From assembly GCA_040007395.1 (NCBI GenBank), contig JBDTVG010000107.1:62001-126000 (forward strand): a DNA stretch of 64,000 nucleotides. Reading direction: 5' to 3'. The notes beneath the pieces are model-generated. The model was given only the letters and a program-made list of their open reading frames with translations. It was not told where the DNA came from and did not search any database. Origin of the DNA: DATGFK01 sp040007395 (GTDB lineage: Bacteria; Chloroflexota; Anaerolineae; Aggregatilineales; UBA2796). Position 1 is the stretch's first letter, and every line of letters starts with the position of its first letter. The position numbers and the translations under genes were made by a program. This document shows positions 9,160 through 17,611 of this stretch, one piece after another.

Positions 9160-10659
9160 ATGTCAATTCTCTCCCGTCGACTGAATCAGCCGGAAGATCC
9201 AAACAAAAAGCCTACCATTGAACCACTCAAAACACTGGCAGGAAATCCAGTGACACTAACGCCAGTCTCCCCTGTGGTATCGGTGGTTCCGACCTTTGTT
9301 GCCCCCGCGAAGGAAGCGCATAATGATAAAGACGCTATCATACCGCCCAAACGCCGTACTACACCACGCATCGCGGACATGCGTAAACAGTTTCGAGCCA
9401 AGTTGTTGGCTTCAATCGATGAAGCGGACGAGTGGCAGCGCGATAATCCTGAACACCAGAAAACGGTGATTGATCGCCTCAAGATCTATTTGCAGCGCTC
9501 CAATGTCCAACTTACTAAACCAGAGTTCGATGAACTGGCACAGTGTTTGCTTGATGATATTCTGGGCTTTGCCGCGATTGATCCACTGATCCGTGACCGT
9601 TCGTACAGCGAAATTATGGTTAATGGACCAGAAGTTATCTTTGCCGAGCGCAAAGGCAAGATGACTGAAACCGAATACGTTTTTGACGACGATGAGCATG
9701 TGCAGTGGATGACCCAACGCATTGTGCGGCGGATTGGTCGTTCCTTCAACCGTGAGAATCCAATGACCGATGCACGGCTGCCCGATGGATCGCGTGTCCA
9801 CCTAATTATGCCGCCATCCGCCTTGCAGGGAACAACGGTCACTATCCGTAAATTCCCCGAAAAAGTCCTGACGGTTGAGGATCTCATCAAGTTTGGGTCG
9901 ATCACGAAAGATGTGGCTGACTTTCTCGAAGCCTGTGTGGTGGCTCGGTTGAATATCGTTGTGTCGGGTGGTACAGGCTCTGGCAAGACAACTCTGCTCA
10001 ATGTCCTCTCCTCGTTTATCCCCGAAGATGAGCGTATATTGACGATTGAAGACTCGGCGGAACTGCAACTCTTGCAGCGCCATGTGGTGCGGCTCGAAAC
10101 GGCTCCACCCATTCCCGGTGGCGATGGTCAATCAGGTCGGCTCCTCATCCGCGATCTTGTCAGGGGCAGTTTGCGGATGCGCCCGGATCGTATCGTGATT
10201 GGTGAGTGTCGTGGCGGTGAGGCGTTGGATATGCTCCAAGCCATGAATACAGGCCACGACGGATCACTGACAACCGTCCACTCCAATTCGGCACGAGACT
10301 GTGTTGGTCGTCTCGAAACGCTGGCGCTCATGTCCGGCATGGATTTGCCGCTAATGGTGATCCGTCGCCAAATTGCGAGTGCCGTCAATCTCATCGTACA
10401 GCAAAGTCGCCTCAAGGATGGTAGCCGCAAGATCGTTCAGATCACGGAAATGCAAGGCATGGAAGGTGAGCAGGTCACGATGCAGGACTTGTTCCTGTAC
10501 AAAACGCCAGATCACAAGGGACAAGGGCCAAGCCATATGGGTGGCGGGACTTTGCAGTCCACTGGCTTCCGCCCCAAATTTATGGAGCGTCTGGAACAAT
10601 CGGGCTTCAAGTTGAGCGCAAAGGTGTTCGGTGCGGGCGTAAAGCAATCGATAGATTAG
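9160..10659 (+). CDS. cpaF: CpaF/TadA-family secretion ATPase
   Basis: A 499-residue ATPase of the type II/IV secretion superfamily that powers Flp/Tad pilus assembly. An N-terminal disordered Pro-rich stretch of about 70 residues precedes a helical domain. Then comes the conserved N-domain (DDILGFAAIDPLI, EIMVNGPEVIF). The catalytic core has Walker A GGTGSGKTT (about residues 270-278), RPDRIVIGECRGGEALDML (about 341-359) with the conserved Glu, and the His box GHDGSLTTVHSNS. No other tad/cpa genes (TadB, TadC, CpaE, prepilin) are in the window, so it stands alone. ATG 9160 follows AGGA at short spacing. A strong terminator follows. Confidence 0.9.
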   Translation: MSILSRRLNQPEDPNKKPTIEPLKTLAGNPVTLTPVSPVVSVVPTFVAPAKEAHNDKDAIIPPKRRTTPRIADMRKQFRAKLLASIDEADEWQRDNPEHQKTVIDRLKIYLQRSNVQLTKPEFDELAQCLLDDILGFAAIDPLIRDRSYSEIMVNGPEVIFAERKGKMTETEYVFDDDEHVQWMTQRIVRRIGRSFNRENPMTDARLPDGSRVHLIMPPSALQGTTVTIRKFPEKVLTVEDLIKFGSITKDVADFLEACVVARLNIVVSGGTGSGKTTLLNVLSSFIPEDERILTIEDSAELQLLQRHVVRLETAPPIPGGDGQSGRLLIRDLVRGSLRMRPDRIVIGECRGGEALDMLQAMNTGHDGSLTTVHSNSARDCVGRLETLALMSGMDLPLMVIRRQIASAVNLIVQQSRLKDGSRKIVQITEMQGMEGEQVTMQDLFLYKTPDHKGQGPSHMGGGTLQSTGFRPKFMERLEQSGFKLSAKVFGAGVKQSID

Positions 10660-11223
10660 TACGACAGGCTGTGCGGTTCACGCAGATAACACGAGGCGGG
10701 GATTATCCCCGCCTTTTTTGTTGGATTGTTGGATATTCGGTAACTACTCAGCCTATGTTGAAAATGCCCATTTTTATCCGCTATTGTCGCATAAATCGTT
10801 GCAATTGAGGCGGATTCTTGACTCGCTTTGCCCTCTACCCGCAAGCGAACCATAACAGGTAATTGAAGCCGAGTGTGTTATCTACTACCTCTCAACAAGC
10901 TCACAAGAATGATTCGCATATCTTGGATTGCTTTGTCGAGCGTTAAATTGTACTTCCTATTCACCCTCATTCATCCCAGACTAGGCAATTGATTAATCAC
11001 GATTAGCCCCATCTCATATCAAAGAAACCCATTTGCTGTGCTACCATATAACAACATGAGGCAAACTCTTTATGCGGTAGTGGCACTAGAGTCGAGCTTT
11101 TTGGAACCACAAAAATGTAGCAAAGCAAACGTTTGCGTTAGAAATGCAATCTCGATTTATGTGCCAACGGCATCATCTGCCAACAGAGTTGGCATCATTC
11201 GTTAATATCTTGGAGGCCAAACT
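10660..11223. other. Gap after cpaF: terminator, repeat copy, no gene seen
   Basis: 564 bases without a supported gene. It holds the cpaF terminator (10695-10719) and one half-copy of the AACTACTCAG repeat (10741-10778) whose other copy is at 11856-11905. No RNA-gene fold was recognised in the remainder, which becomes AT-rich toward 11100. GGAGG at about 11212 serves the next gene. Confidence 0.5.
10695..10719 (+). terminator. Intrinsic terminator of cpaF
   Basis: Perfect 7-bp stem GGCGGGG (10695-10701) and CCCCGCC (10707-10713) with a 5-base loop, followed by six T residues (10714-10719). It lies 35 bases after the cpaF stop. Confidence 0.9.
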
Positions 11224-11853
11224 ATGAAAGTAGTGATTTTCGGAGCCACTGGGCGGACAGGGAAATATCTGATTGATCAGGCGCTTGCACAGGGTCATTC
11301 CGTTACTGCTTTTGCACGTACTCCAAGCAAGCTCACGATAACCCACGAGCGATTGCATGTTATACAGGGCGACGTGCTTGATGCTTTCGCGGTTGAGCAG
11401 GCTGTCAAAGGACAGGATGCCGTCCTCTCTGTGCTAGGTCTCAAACAGGGTGGGTCAACTACAATCCTAATCGAAGGGACACAGCAGATTATCAAGGCCA
11501 TGAAAAATTGCGGCGTTGAGCGCATTATCTGTGTCGTTACGGCAGGGTTCTTAGGTGAGCGCCCTACTTCCATAATCGGTAAACTGCTGGTATGGTTCTA
11601 CAGAATAAGTGCGAAGCAGTATATGGAACCGTCGCGGTTGCAATCTCAAGCCCTTGGACAAAGCGGATTGAAGTGGACTGCCATACGTGCCATCCTTCTA
11701 AATGACGGACCGCCCAAAGGCAATTACCGGATTGCAACCGAGAATATTCCCAAAGGCGGCTATCAGATCAACACGGGCGATATGGCTGAGTTCATGCTCC
11801 GTCAAATTTCCAGTGATGAATACATCGGGCAGATACCCGCGATTGCTTATTGA
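11224..11853 (+). CDS. NAD(P)H-binding SDR-like reductase (NmrA/BVR-B type)
   Basis: A 209-residue atypical short-chain dehydrogenase-like protein. The N-terminus carries the Rossmann dinucleotide motif GATGRTG (residues 7-13), followed by FARTPSKL, the NADP-type basic residue after the second strand. VERIICVVTAGFLG (about 98-111) is the usual central strand. KWTAIRAILLNDGPPKGNYR and the DMAEFML end are typical of biliverdin-reductase-B-like and NmrA-like proteins that use or sense NAD(P). The substrate is unknown. GGAGG sits seven bases before ATG 11224. It is a single gene between a spacer and a convergent regulator. Confidence 0.8.
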   Translation: MKVVIFGATGRTGKYLIDQALAQGHSVTAFARTPSKLTITHERLHVIQGDVLDAFAVEQAVKGQDAVLSVLGLKQGGSTTILIEGTQQIIKAMKNCGVERIICVVTAGFLGERPTSIIGKLLVWFYRISAKQYMEPSRLQSQALGQSGLKWTAIRAILLNDGPPKGNYRIATENIPKGGYQINTGDMAEFMLRQISSDEYIGQIPAIAY

Positions 11854-11855
11854 AA

Positions 11856-11905
11856 CAACTACTCAGCCCTATGTTCGAAATTTCTAATTTTGACCTGAGT
11901 AGTTG
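11856..11905. repeat. AACTACTCAG inverted repeat, possible bidirectional terminator
   Basis: Perfect 11-bp arms CAACTACTCAG (11856-11866) and CTGAGTAGTTG (11895-11905) around a 28-base loop, exactly filling the space between two convergent genes. The left arm and loop resemble the sequence at 10741-10778 (AACTACTCAGCC-TATGTT then AAAAT/ATTTT runs), so this is a dispersed repeat and not only a terminator. Confidence 0.6.
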
Positions 11906-11915
11906 CTATGTTTGG

Positions 11916-12899
11916 TTATAGGTGTGCCTTATGGGGATACCCATTTGAGCGTAGCAAATCGTTAATCAACGAGATCGAGTCGCGAGGATCGCTGCCGAGA
12001 TAGTACCCAGCAACACTTTCGCGCAATTTGGAGTTGGTGTCGAAGGCTTGTCCACCATAGGCAAAAATCGGGGCTGGTGGTTCGATCTGGGCCAGCTGCT
12101 CTTGAATATCGTGCAGCAACCCAGCGGTGATCGGGCTGGTTGCCGCCATACAAATCATTGCAGGATGCTTATCTTGGGCCGCTTTCACGATGTCATCAAT
12201 GGGGACATCTTGACCAAGATAGATGACATTGTAACCCTGCTGGCGCAGCATAAGCGCGAAGATTAGTGCCCCACCTTCATGGAGTTCACTAGGCGCACAG
12301 CCCACAAATATCATCGGCATATCGGGGCGGGGGATGTAGGCTTGAAGCATGACCAACAACCGCCCGCGCAGATACGTGGAAGCGAAGTGTTCCGTCGCGA
12401 TCAGAATATCGCCGCGATGCCACGCTTCCCCAATTTCTACAAGCACCGGCCTGATGATCTCAACGGAGACAGTCTGCATGGCATACAGCGCAAAAGCTTG
12501 TTCAATGATTTTCCCAGCGCTATACTCATCCAGCGCGATAAGCGCCTGATACAATGGCGCAACAAGATCGCGCGGTGGTAGCGCTAATTCGTGGCGCAGT
12601 ACGATTGGCTTCTCTTCAATCTCGATCCAGATCGGCTCGTTCGAGGCGCGCAGACTGTCCAGTTTGGCGACCACGCGACTGATCGTTAACCCCTCGTTCA
12701 TCTGGTTACGCACCCAATGCAGCAGGGCAACATCACGTTCGGAGTATAAACGATAGCCACTTGTCGTTCGCTTGGGTTCCATAAGTAGATAGCGTCGTTC
12801 CCATGCTCGCAGAGTCGCGGCGGGGATTGTGGTCTGTTGCTCGACAGCCTTCATGTTATATACAGGCTCGTCTGTGTAATCAGTCAGCAATTTACGCAT
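11916..12899 (-). CDS. MerR-type regulator with B12-binding sensor (CarH/LitR-like)
   Basis: A 327-residue transcription regulator. Residues about 13-80 are a MerR winged helix (YNMKAVEQQTTIPAATLRAWERRY). A helical cap at about 110-185 carries W160-x9-E170-H171, the Wx9EH signature of the CarH light-sensing domain. A Rossmann B12-binding domain then has E205-x-H207-x-x-G210, whose His is the lower cobalt ligand. In characterised CarH proteins adenosylcobalamin promotes DNA-bound tetramers and light breaks them, turning on carotenoid and other light-response genes. No carotenoid or photolyase gene is in the window. The gene starts at ATG 12899 with about 200 bases of AT-rich spacer upstream. 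Confidence 0.85.
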   Translation of the reverse strand: MRKLLTDYTDEPVYNMKAVEQQTTIPAATLRAWERRYLLMEPKRTTSGYRLYSERDVALLHWVRNQMNEGLTISRVVAKLDSLRASNEPIWIEIEEKPIVLRHELALPPRDLVAPLYQALIALDEYSAGKIIEQAFALYAMQTVSVEIIRPVLVEIGEAWHRGDILIATEHFASTYLRGRLLVMLQAYIPRPDMPMIFVGCAPSELHEGGALIFALMLRQQGYNVIYLGQDVPIDDIVKAAQDKHPAMICMAATSPITAGLLHDIQEQLAQIEPPAPIFAYGGQAFDTNSKLRESVAGYYLGSDPRDSISLINDLLRSNGYPHKAHL

Positions 12900-13040
12900 G
12901 AGCTATACCATAAATGTTCAAATGAATTAGAAAGTTGTCTAAGATTTGTTCAAGCTTAGTATAAAATTGTAAGATGTGCTGTAACGAATGTCAAATTACC
13001 TGTCCATTTAAGGTTAGTCGAAGCTATAGATTTTTCACAA

Positions 13041-13069
13041 TTGACACTGGATCGATCCCAGACTACCCT
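13041..13069 (+). promoter_or_regulatory. Possible promoter of the phosphoribosyltransferase gene
   Basis: A consensus -35 hexamer TTGACA (13041-13046), a 17-base spacer, and a weak -10 TACCCT (13064-13069), 38 bases before ATG 13107. The -10 matches the consensus at only three positions, so this is a tentative call. Confidence 0.35.
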
Positions 13070-13106
13070 AATCTTTTAAGTATATCCCGATGAAAGTAGA
13101 GGAATT

Positions 13107-13670
13107 ATGGCAGAACAGCAAACCTACACTGTCGAAATTGCGGGTCTGACGCGCCAATTGCCGCTTTTTGAAGTGGCCCCCGGAGTCAGGATCGCGCTGG
13201 TGAATATTCTGGGCGACAATGAATTGGTGCAGGCCGCCGCACGCGATCTGGCCTTGACTCTGGCAGATCGCAACCCGGAAGTTCTGGTCACGCCAGAAGC
13301 CAAGAGTATCCCACTGGTGTATGCACTTTCCACCAGAATGGATCTGCCCTATGTGGTGCTGCGGAAATCGTACAAACCGTATATGGGTAATGCTATCCAC
13401 GCCGAAACCCTCTCGATCACGACAGGCACGCTACAGACACTCTATCTGGATGAAAAAGATAATAAGCTGCTCACTGGACGGCAAGTTGCTTTGATCGATG
13501 ATGTGATCAGTACGGGGAGCACATTACAGGGAATGCAGCAGATCATGGAGAAAGTCGGGGCAACGATAGTGGCACAGGCGGCGATCTTCACCGAGGGGGA
13601 TCGTGCTAAATGGTCGGATGTGATCGCATTGGGCCATTTGCCTGTGTTCGGAGAACCACCAAATAGTTAA
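13107..13670 (+). CDS. Phosphoribosyltransferase, adenine phosphoribosyltransferase-like
   Basis: A 187-residue type I phosphoribosyltransferase. The PRPP loop is VALIDDVISTGST (about residues 127-139), with the two acidic residues that bind ribose. VTPEAKSIPLVYALS (about 60-74) and the flexible hood RKSYKPYMGNAI (about 91-102) match adenine phosphoribosyltransferase and related purine PRTases. It would convert a purine base plus PRPP to the nucleotide. The length fits. A regulatory PRTase is the alternative. AGAGGAA precedes ATG 13107. A terminator-like hairpin follows, so it is probably monocistronic. Confidence 0.8.
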   Translation: MAEQQTYTVEIAGLTRQLPLFEVAPGVRIALVNILGDNELVQAAARDLALTLADRNPEVLVTPEAKSIPLVYALSTRMDLPYVVLRKSYKPYMGNAIHAETLSITTGTLQTLYLDEKDNKLLTGRQVALIDDVISTGSTLQGMQQIMEKVGATIVAQAAIFTEGDRAKWSDVIALGHLPVFGEPPNS

Positions 13671-13679
13671 TATTGCTCA

Positions 13680-13703
13680 CATGCTGATGCACATCTCAGC
13701 ATG
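13680..13703 (+). terminator. Hairpin after the phosphoribosyltransferase gene
   Basis: CATGCTGA (13680-13687) and TCAGCATG (13696-13703) form a perfect 8-bp stem with an 8-base loop, starting 10 bases after the stop. Downstream is AT-rich (ACAATTTAATAATTT) without a clean T run. Confidence 0.5.
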
Positions 13704-13741
13704 ACAATTTAATAATTTGTTGATACAAAGGGAGAGTTAGC

Positions 13742-14974
13742 GTGGATAACGAGTTTCCCTACGATGATGAACTATACGGTAAAAATCTTCCAACCCTAGC
13801 AGAATTCGAGCGCGTTATTCGAGCCAATCTTCAGGGTTGGCTTAACTATCTCAAGGGTGATCCACCGCTTGCCGACCTGAAAGACAATGCTAAAGCGATC
13901 ATGGAGGATCTCGGTCACTCCACTTTTATCATAGAAACCACCCCACTGGCAACTGAATTAGCGGCTGCTGTCGGCGAAAAGTTTTCGCGCCTCAAGCTCT
14001 GGCAAAGCTGGCATTACCAATTGCTGATGTTATTAAACCCAGTAGCAGAAAGCCCTTCCGGAGCCGTGCAAGAAGCTTTTCACGAGTCGATGATGCGCTT
14101 CTATCTGTACAAGGGCGATCTAAACCGCGCCAACATGATGATCAACTTCCTCTCAACAATTGCCCAGCCTAAGCCCGAAATACAATTGGCAGAGGCAAGA
14201 GTTGCCATTGCGCTAGCCTACTATAAAGACGGTTTGCAAATGGCACAGCAAATGGTGAAGCTAGCGCGTGAGGCCCGCAGTGGTGCGCTGCTAGGTCGCG
14301 CCTACAGCGTGTTGACCCACTTGTCCATAAATCTTTCGGACTGGGGCAATGCCTTTCAGTATGGGCAAATGGTGTACAGTACGGGCATTGGCCTCGGTGA
14401 CCATACCCTAATCAGCGATGGCCTGCATTTTATCGCGTTAGCCTATAAGCTCTCTCCGCAGCCCCGGTTGGCTTATCAATACCTCGATCTGGCGGCACAA
14501 TACAGCCTATGGACAGAAGACCTATCGCACATCGACTACCTGTGGGACACGTGGGCGGCATGTCACTTTGTGCTGGGCGAATACGATGAAGCCCAATATT
14601 TCTACCGGATTAGCCTTCGCGTTTTCGAGGGTGCCGGGAGTTATTATGCCAGAGCATTACACGGGCTGGGGACTTCGCTGGTGCTGCTGGGCTGTTACGA
14701 TGAGGCCGAACCGATCCTTGACAAAGCATACTACAAGTGGTGTGAACTCAAGCGCCCTATCGAGCACCTGTATACGAGCCACGCGCTTGCCGAACTCTAC
14801 TCCTGCACCAAGCGGCATGAAGAAGCTACCGCGCTAATGGAATCCACTATCAGTGAGGCTAAAGCACTTGGAGAACGCTGCCCCCAAGGCTTTCTTGACC
14901 TGTTGCGGACTGACCTAAAAGTGTATATTGCACGGCGCGATGATCCGAACGCTAACGATAATGCGGTGTGTTAG
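13742..14974 (+). CDS. Large TPR-like helical repeat protein
   Basis: A 410-residue protein built of helical hairpins resembling TPRs: AYYKDGLQMAQQMVKLAREA, YLWDTWAACHFVLGEYDEAQ, ARALHGLGTSLVLLGCYDEAE and ALAELYSCTKRHEEATALME. The pattern resembles the solenoid of LuxR/MalT-type or adenylate-cyclase-linked sensors, but no DNA-binding or catalytic domain is attached. No signal peptide is seen. The GTG start at 13742 follows GGGAG by about eight bases. It probably acts as a protein-binding scaffold; the partner is unknown. Confidence 0.7.
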   Translation: MDNEFPYDDELYGKNLPTLAEFERVIRANLQGWLNYLKGDPPLADLKDNAKAIMEDLGHSTFIIETTPLATELAAAVGEKFSRLKLWQSWHYQLLMLLNPVAESPSGAVQEAFHESMMRFYLYKGDLNRANMMINFLSTIAQPKPEIQLAEARVAIALAYYKDGLQMAQQMVKLAREARSGALLGRAYSVLTHLSINLSDWGNAFQYGQMVYSTGIGLGDHTLISDGLHFIALAYKLSPQPRLAYQYLDLAAQYSLWTEDLSHIDYLWDTWAACHFVLGEYDEAQYFYRISLRVFEGAGSYYARALHGLGTSLVLLGCYDEAEPILDKAYYKWCELKRPIEHLYTSHALAELYSCTKRHEEATALMESTISEAKALGERCPQGFLDLLRTDLKVYIARRDDPNANDNAVC

Positions 14975-15133
14975 ACAGTCTCTTTGCGTAAAAAATACCT
15001 AAACGTTTCGTGGGCGACTCAGTGCCAACGCGGGTTGATGGGGCTATCGCTCGCTCGATCAATCAATCCAGCCGCCATCTATGGTAAAATAGAGTCAGTT
15101 GGTTATGCGTCGAATCCTAACTGGAAGGTTATC

Positions 15134-15439
15134 TTGATTAAAAAGAAATTCCTCAAGACAAAATGCAAAGTAACGTTCGAGCTACCGCAAGGTATTGCTG
15201 AAGGCTCTGATAGCGTTTATCTGGTAGGTGACTTTAATAATTGGGATGAGCAAGCGACCCCCATGGAAAAGAAGCGGGGCGATCACTATAACATCACTAT
15301 CGATCTTGACCTGAATCGCGAATATCAATATCGTTACTTGATCAATAATGAGTGGCACAACGACTGGGAAGCGGACAAATATGTCCCGAATCCGTTTAGC
15401 GGTGATAATTCTGTCGTGACAACGTATTCAAACGCCTAG
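15134..15439 (+). CDS. Stand-alone CBM48 / isoamylase early-set domain protein
   Basis: About 101 residues forming only a glycogen-binding CBM48/AMPK-beta-like domain: KVTFELPQ, VYLVGDFNNWDEQATPM, YQYRYLINNEWHNDWEAD and YVPNPFSGDNSVVTT. The aromatic WD and NDW residues are those expected to bind alpha-glucan. The TTG at 15134 is preferred because GGAAGG at 15123-15128 is five bases upstream and the encoded IKKKFLKTK matches the usual N-terminus of this small family. An upstream in-frame ATG at 14984 would add 50 unlike residues. GlgC lies about 700 bases downstream on the other strand, so a glycogen link is plausible. Confidence 0.8.
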   Translation: MIKKKFLKTKCKVTFELPQGIAEGSDSVYLVGDFNNWDEQATPMEKKRGDHYNITIDLDLNREYQYRYLINNEWHNDWEADKYVPNPFSGDNSVVTTYSNA

Positions 15440-15538
15440 CAATCACAATTGCTCGACCCAGATGCTATGAGGTCTATTTGTCGCGTCATTGTTGTGAGAT
15501 ATATCTATTCGTGAAACCATATTGACGGGAACCCAACA

Positions 15539-16027
15539 ATGCGTAATCGGGCAACTCTTATTATCGTTTTGTTTGTCATTCTACTGGTTATCATTCTGGC
15601 GCAGAATGGCTCATTAGGTCAGCTTTTCTCTGGTATATTAAATACCACGCCGATCTTCAACGCCCCAACCGCACGTCCCTTTGCTACCGCCGCGCCCATT
15701 CAATTCAATACTGCTCAACCGGGGAATGGCGTTTTTCCAACGCCTAATCTGCCGCCTGCCTATGCCCCAACCTATCCCGGACAAACTAATGGTCAATCTG
15801 CCAATTCTCCAACGGCACAGCCGGGCAGTGCCCCTTCGGCTGGGATATTACAACCCAATGGACAATGTATTGCACCTAATGGCTGGATTGCCTATACCAT
15901 TCAGGCAGGCGAAACATTAGCAACCATTGCCCAAAACTACAACTTGACGACCGAGCAATTGGCAGCTGCCAACTGCTTGACTAACCCTGATCTTATCTAT
16001 GAGGGACAGGTTGTTGCAGTGCCGTAG
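15539..16027 (+). CDS. Membrane-anchored LysM-domain protein
   Basis: A 162-residue protein with an N-terminal hydrophobic anchor (about residues 5-22, LIIVLFVILLVIILAQ), a long Pro/Ala/Thr/Gln-rich linker (about 40-105) and a single C-terminal LysM module, IAYTIQAGETLATIAQNYNLTTEQLAAAN, ending in YEGQVVAVP. LysM binds N-acetylglucosamine in peptidoglycan, so the protein is expected to reach from the membrane into the wall. No catalytic domain is present. A hairpin follows the stop. Confidence 0.85.
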   Translation: MRNRATLIIVLFVILLVIILAQNGSLGQLFSGILNTTPIFNAPTARPFATAAPIQFNTAQPGNGVFPTPNLPPAYAPTYPGQTNGQSANSPTAQPGSAPSAGILQPNGQCIAPNGWIAYTIQAGETLATIAQNYNLTTEQLAAANCLTNPDLIYEGQVVAVP

Positions 16028-16048
16028 GATGATCGACACTGCTGATTG

Positions 16049-16078
16049 GCTCCCTTTCCTCCATGCAGGAAGGGGAGC
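16049..16078. terminator. Hairpin between convergent LysM and glgC genes
   Basis: Twelve-base arms GCTCCCTTTCCT (16049-16060) and AGGAAGGGGAGC (16067-16078), with one wobble pair and a 6-base loop. There is no T run on either side, so the terminator role is inferred from position between two convergent gene ends. Confidence 0.5.
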
Positions 16079-16149
16079 TAACCGCGCAAAATCTATCCTT
16101 CTTGGAGGAAAGGATCTAGAACAGGGGCTGCTGCTTTTCAAGCAATCGT

Positions 16150-17418
16150 TTAATTTGCCTTCTTCTTCTCAGTGCCAATTTTTTTACCGTTGGGAATGAT
16201 CTTATCGGCAAACTCGCTGAAATCGTCTAGATCCATGTCCGTGCCGATAACCACATTGCGCCCTATAGTGAATCCAGCGGGAATTCGGGAATTCTTGCCG
16301 ATAACCGTGATCCCCAGATCACCCATATCCTGAATCTTGCCGATCCGTGCGCCTTGCCCAATAACGGTCAGCTTGTCAATGATACAGCGCTCGATCACCG
16401 CCCCCGCTTCAATATAGCTATCCGTCAGGATAATAGAGTCACGAATGACAGCTTTTGGCCCGACATACACACCGGGCGAAATAATGGAACGTTCTACCAC
16501 CGCGCCGTCAGCAATGATTGCGCCGTCAGTGATCATGCTGTCTTTGATCGTTGTGCGCTGTTCAATGGTCACTGGTGGACGTTCCTCACTGCGGGTGTGA
16601 ATAATCCACGAGCGATCATTGAGATTCAACGACGGCGGCTTGCCCAGCAAGTCCATATGCGCTTCCCAGAAAGCATCAATCGTCCCGACATCGATCCAGT
16701 AACCGCCATAAGGGTAGGCGAAAACATTTTGCCCCGCGTTGATCATCCGGGGGATAATGTCCCTGCCGAAATCGTGGTTCGAGTTAGGCTTTGCCGCGTC
16801 GTCAGTCAGCAGTTGTTCCAGCGCACTCGTGTTAAAAACATAGACCCCCATACTTGCCAGATTGTTCGGGGGATTGACAGGCTTTTCCAGAAAATCTGTG
16901 ACACGATACTGGTCGTCCACATCGATAATACCATAGCGGCTGGCCTCATCCATCGGCACACGGATCGTGCAGAGGGTGGCATCTGCGCCCTTTTCCTGAT
17001 GAAAATTGAGCAGGATGTCGTAGTCCATCTCGTAGATGTGGTCGCCGGACAGCACCAGAATGTAATCTGGCTGATTGCGCCGCACAAAGTTCAGGTTTTG
17101 CCACACCGCGTCGGCAGTGCCGGAATACCAGTCAGTATCACGGCGACCTTTAAACGGTTGCAAGATATGGATACCACCCGTAAAACTGCGATCCAGATCC
17201 CAGGGTTGCCCCCGCCCAATATGGTCGTTCAAGCTGTGGGGTCGGTACTGCGTCAAAATGATCACATCAAAAATATTCGAATTAACACAATTGCTCAACG
17301 TAAAATCAATAATTCTATATTTGCCCGCGAACGGAACCGCAGGCTTGGCACGCTTGGCAGTCAGTACACTCAAGCGCGTTCCTTCGCCCCCTGCCAGAAT
17401 AACCGCACGTACTTTCAC
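16150..17418 (-). CDS. glgC: Glucose-1-phosphate adenylyltransferase (ADP-glucose pyrophosphorylase)
   Basis: A 422-residue GlgC, making ADP-glucose from ATP and glucose-1-phosphate for glycogen synthesis. The N-terminal catalytic domain has ILAGGEGTRLSVLT (residues 7-20), KPAVPFAGKYRIIDF (about 26-40) with the FBP/substrate-binding Lys, and LSGDHIYEMDY. FLEKP, then GYWIDVGTIDAFWEAHMDLL, carry sugar-phosphate residues. The C-terminal left-handed beta-helix holds hexapeptide-type repeats (IADGAVVERSIISPGVYVG). The GTG start at 17418 has a GGGAGG site about eight bases upstream. No other glg gene is in the window apart from the nearby CBM48 protein. Confidence 0.93.
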   Translation of the reverse strand: MKVRAVILAGGEGTRLSVLTAKRAKPAVPFAGKYRIIDFTLSNCVNSNIFDVIILTQYRPHSLNDHIGRGQPWDLDRSFTGGIHILQPFKGRRDTDWYSGTADAVWQNLNFVRRNQPDYILVLSGDHIYEMDYDILLNFHQEKGADATLCTIRVPMDEASRYGIIDVDDQYRVTDFLEKPVNPPNNLASMGVYVFNTSALEQLLTDDAAKPNSNHDFGRDIIPRMINAGQNVFAYPYGGYWIDVGTIDAFWEAHMDLLGKPPSLNLNDRSWIIHTRSEERPPVTIEQRTTIKDSMITDGAIIADGAVVERSIISPGVYVGPKAVIRDSIILTDSYIEAGAVIERCIIDKLTVIGQGARIGKIQDMGDLGITVIGKNSRIPAGFTIGRNVVIGTDMDLDDFSEFADKIIPNGKKIGTEKKKAN

Positions 17419-17611
17419 AAATGGCCTCCCTCTATCATACTAACCTTACATTCTTTATTATAACGGTAGATCATGCTGTGGCGCACCTAATTTGGCAACT
17501 TACACGCTTTAAAGATTCTTAAAGACCTAAAATGTTATAGTATGGAACGGCGTGCTGTGCTATAACAGAGGCAGGATAAATTCCATACTCGCCGGATTGG
17601 TATGCTGCTTG

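Noticed and set aside
14984..15133. Upstream extension of the CBM48 protein
   Set aside because: The added 50 residues do not look like the family, and a better ribosome site lies before TTG 15134.
16354..17463. 369-residue open frame opposite glgC
   Set aside because: It is antisense to an unmistakable GlgC and shows no family pattern; long antisense frames are common in such genes.
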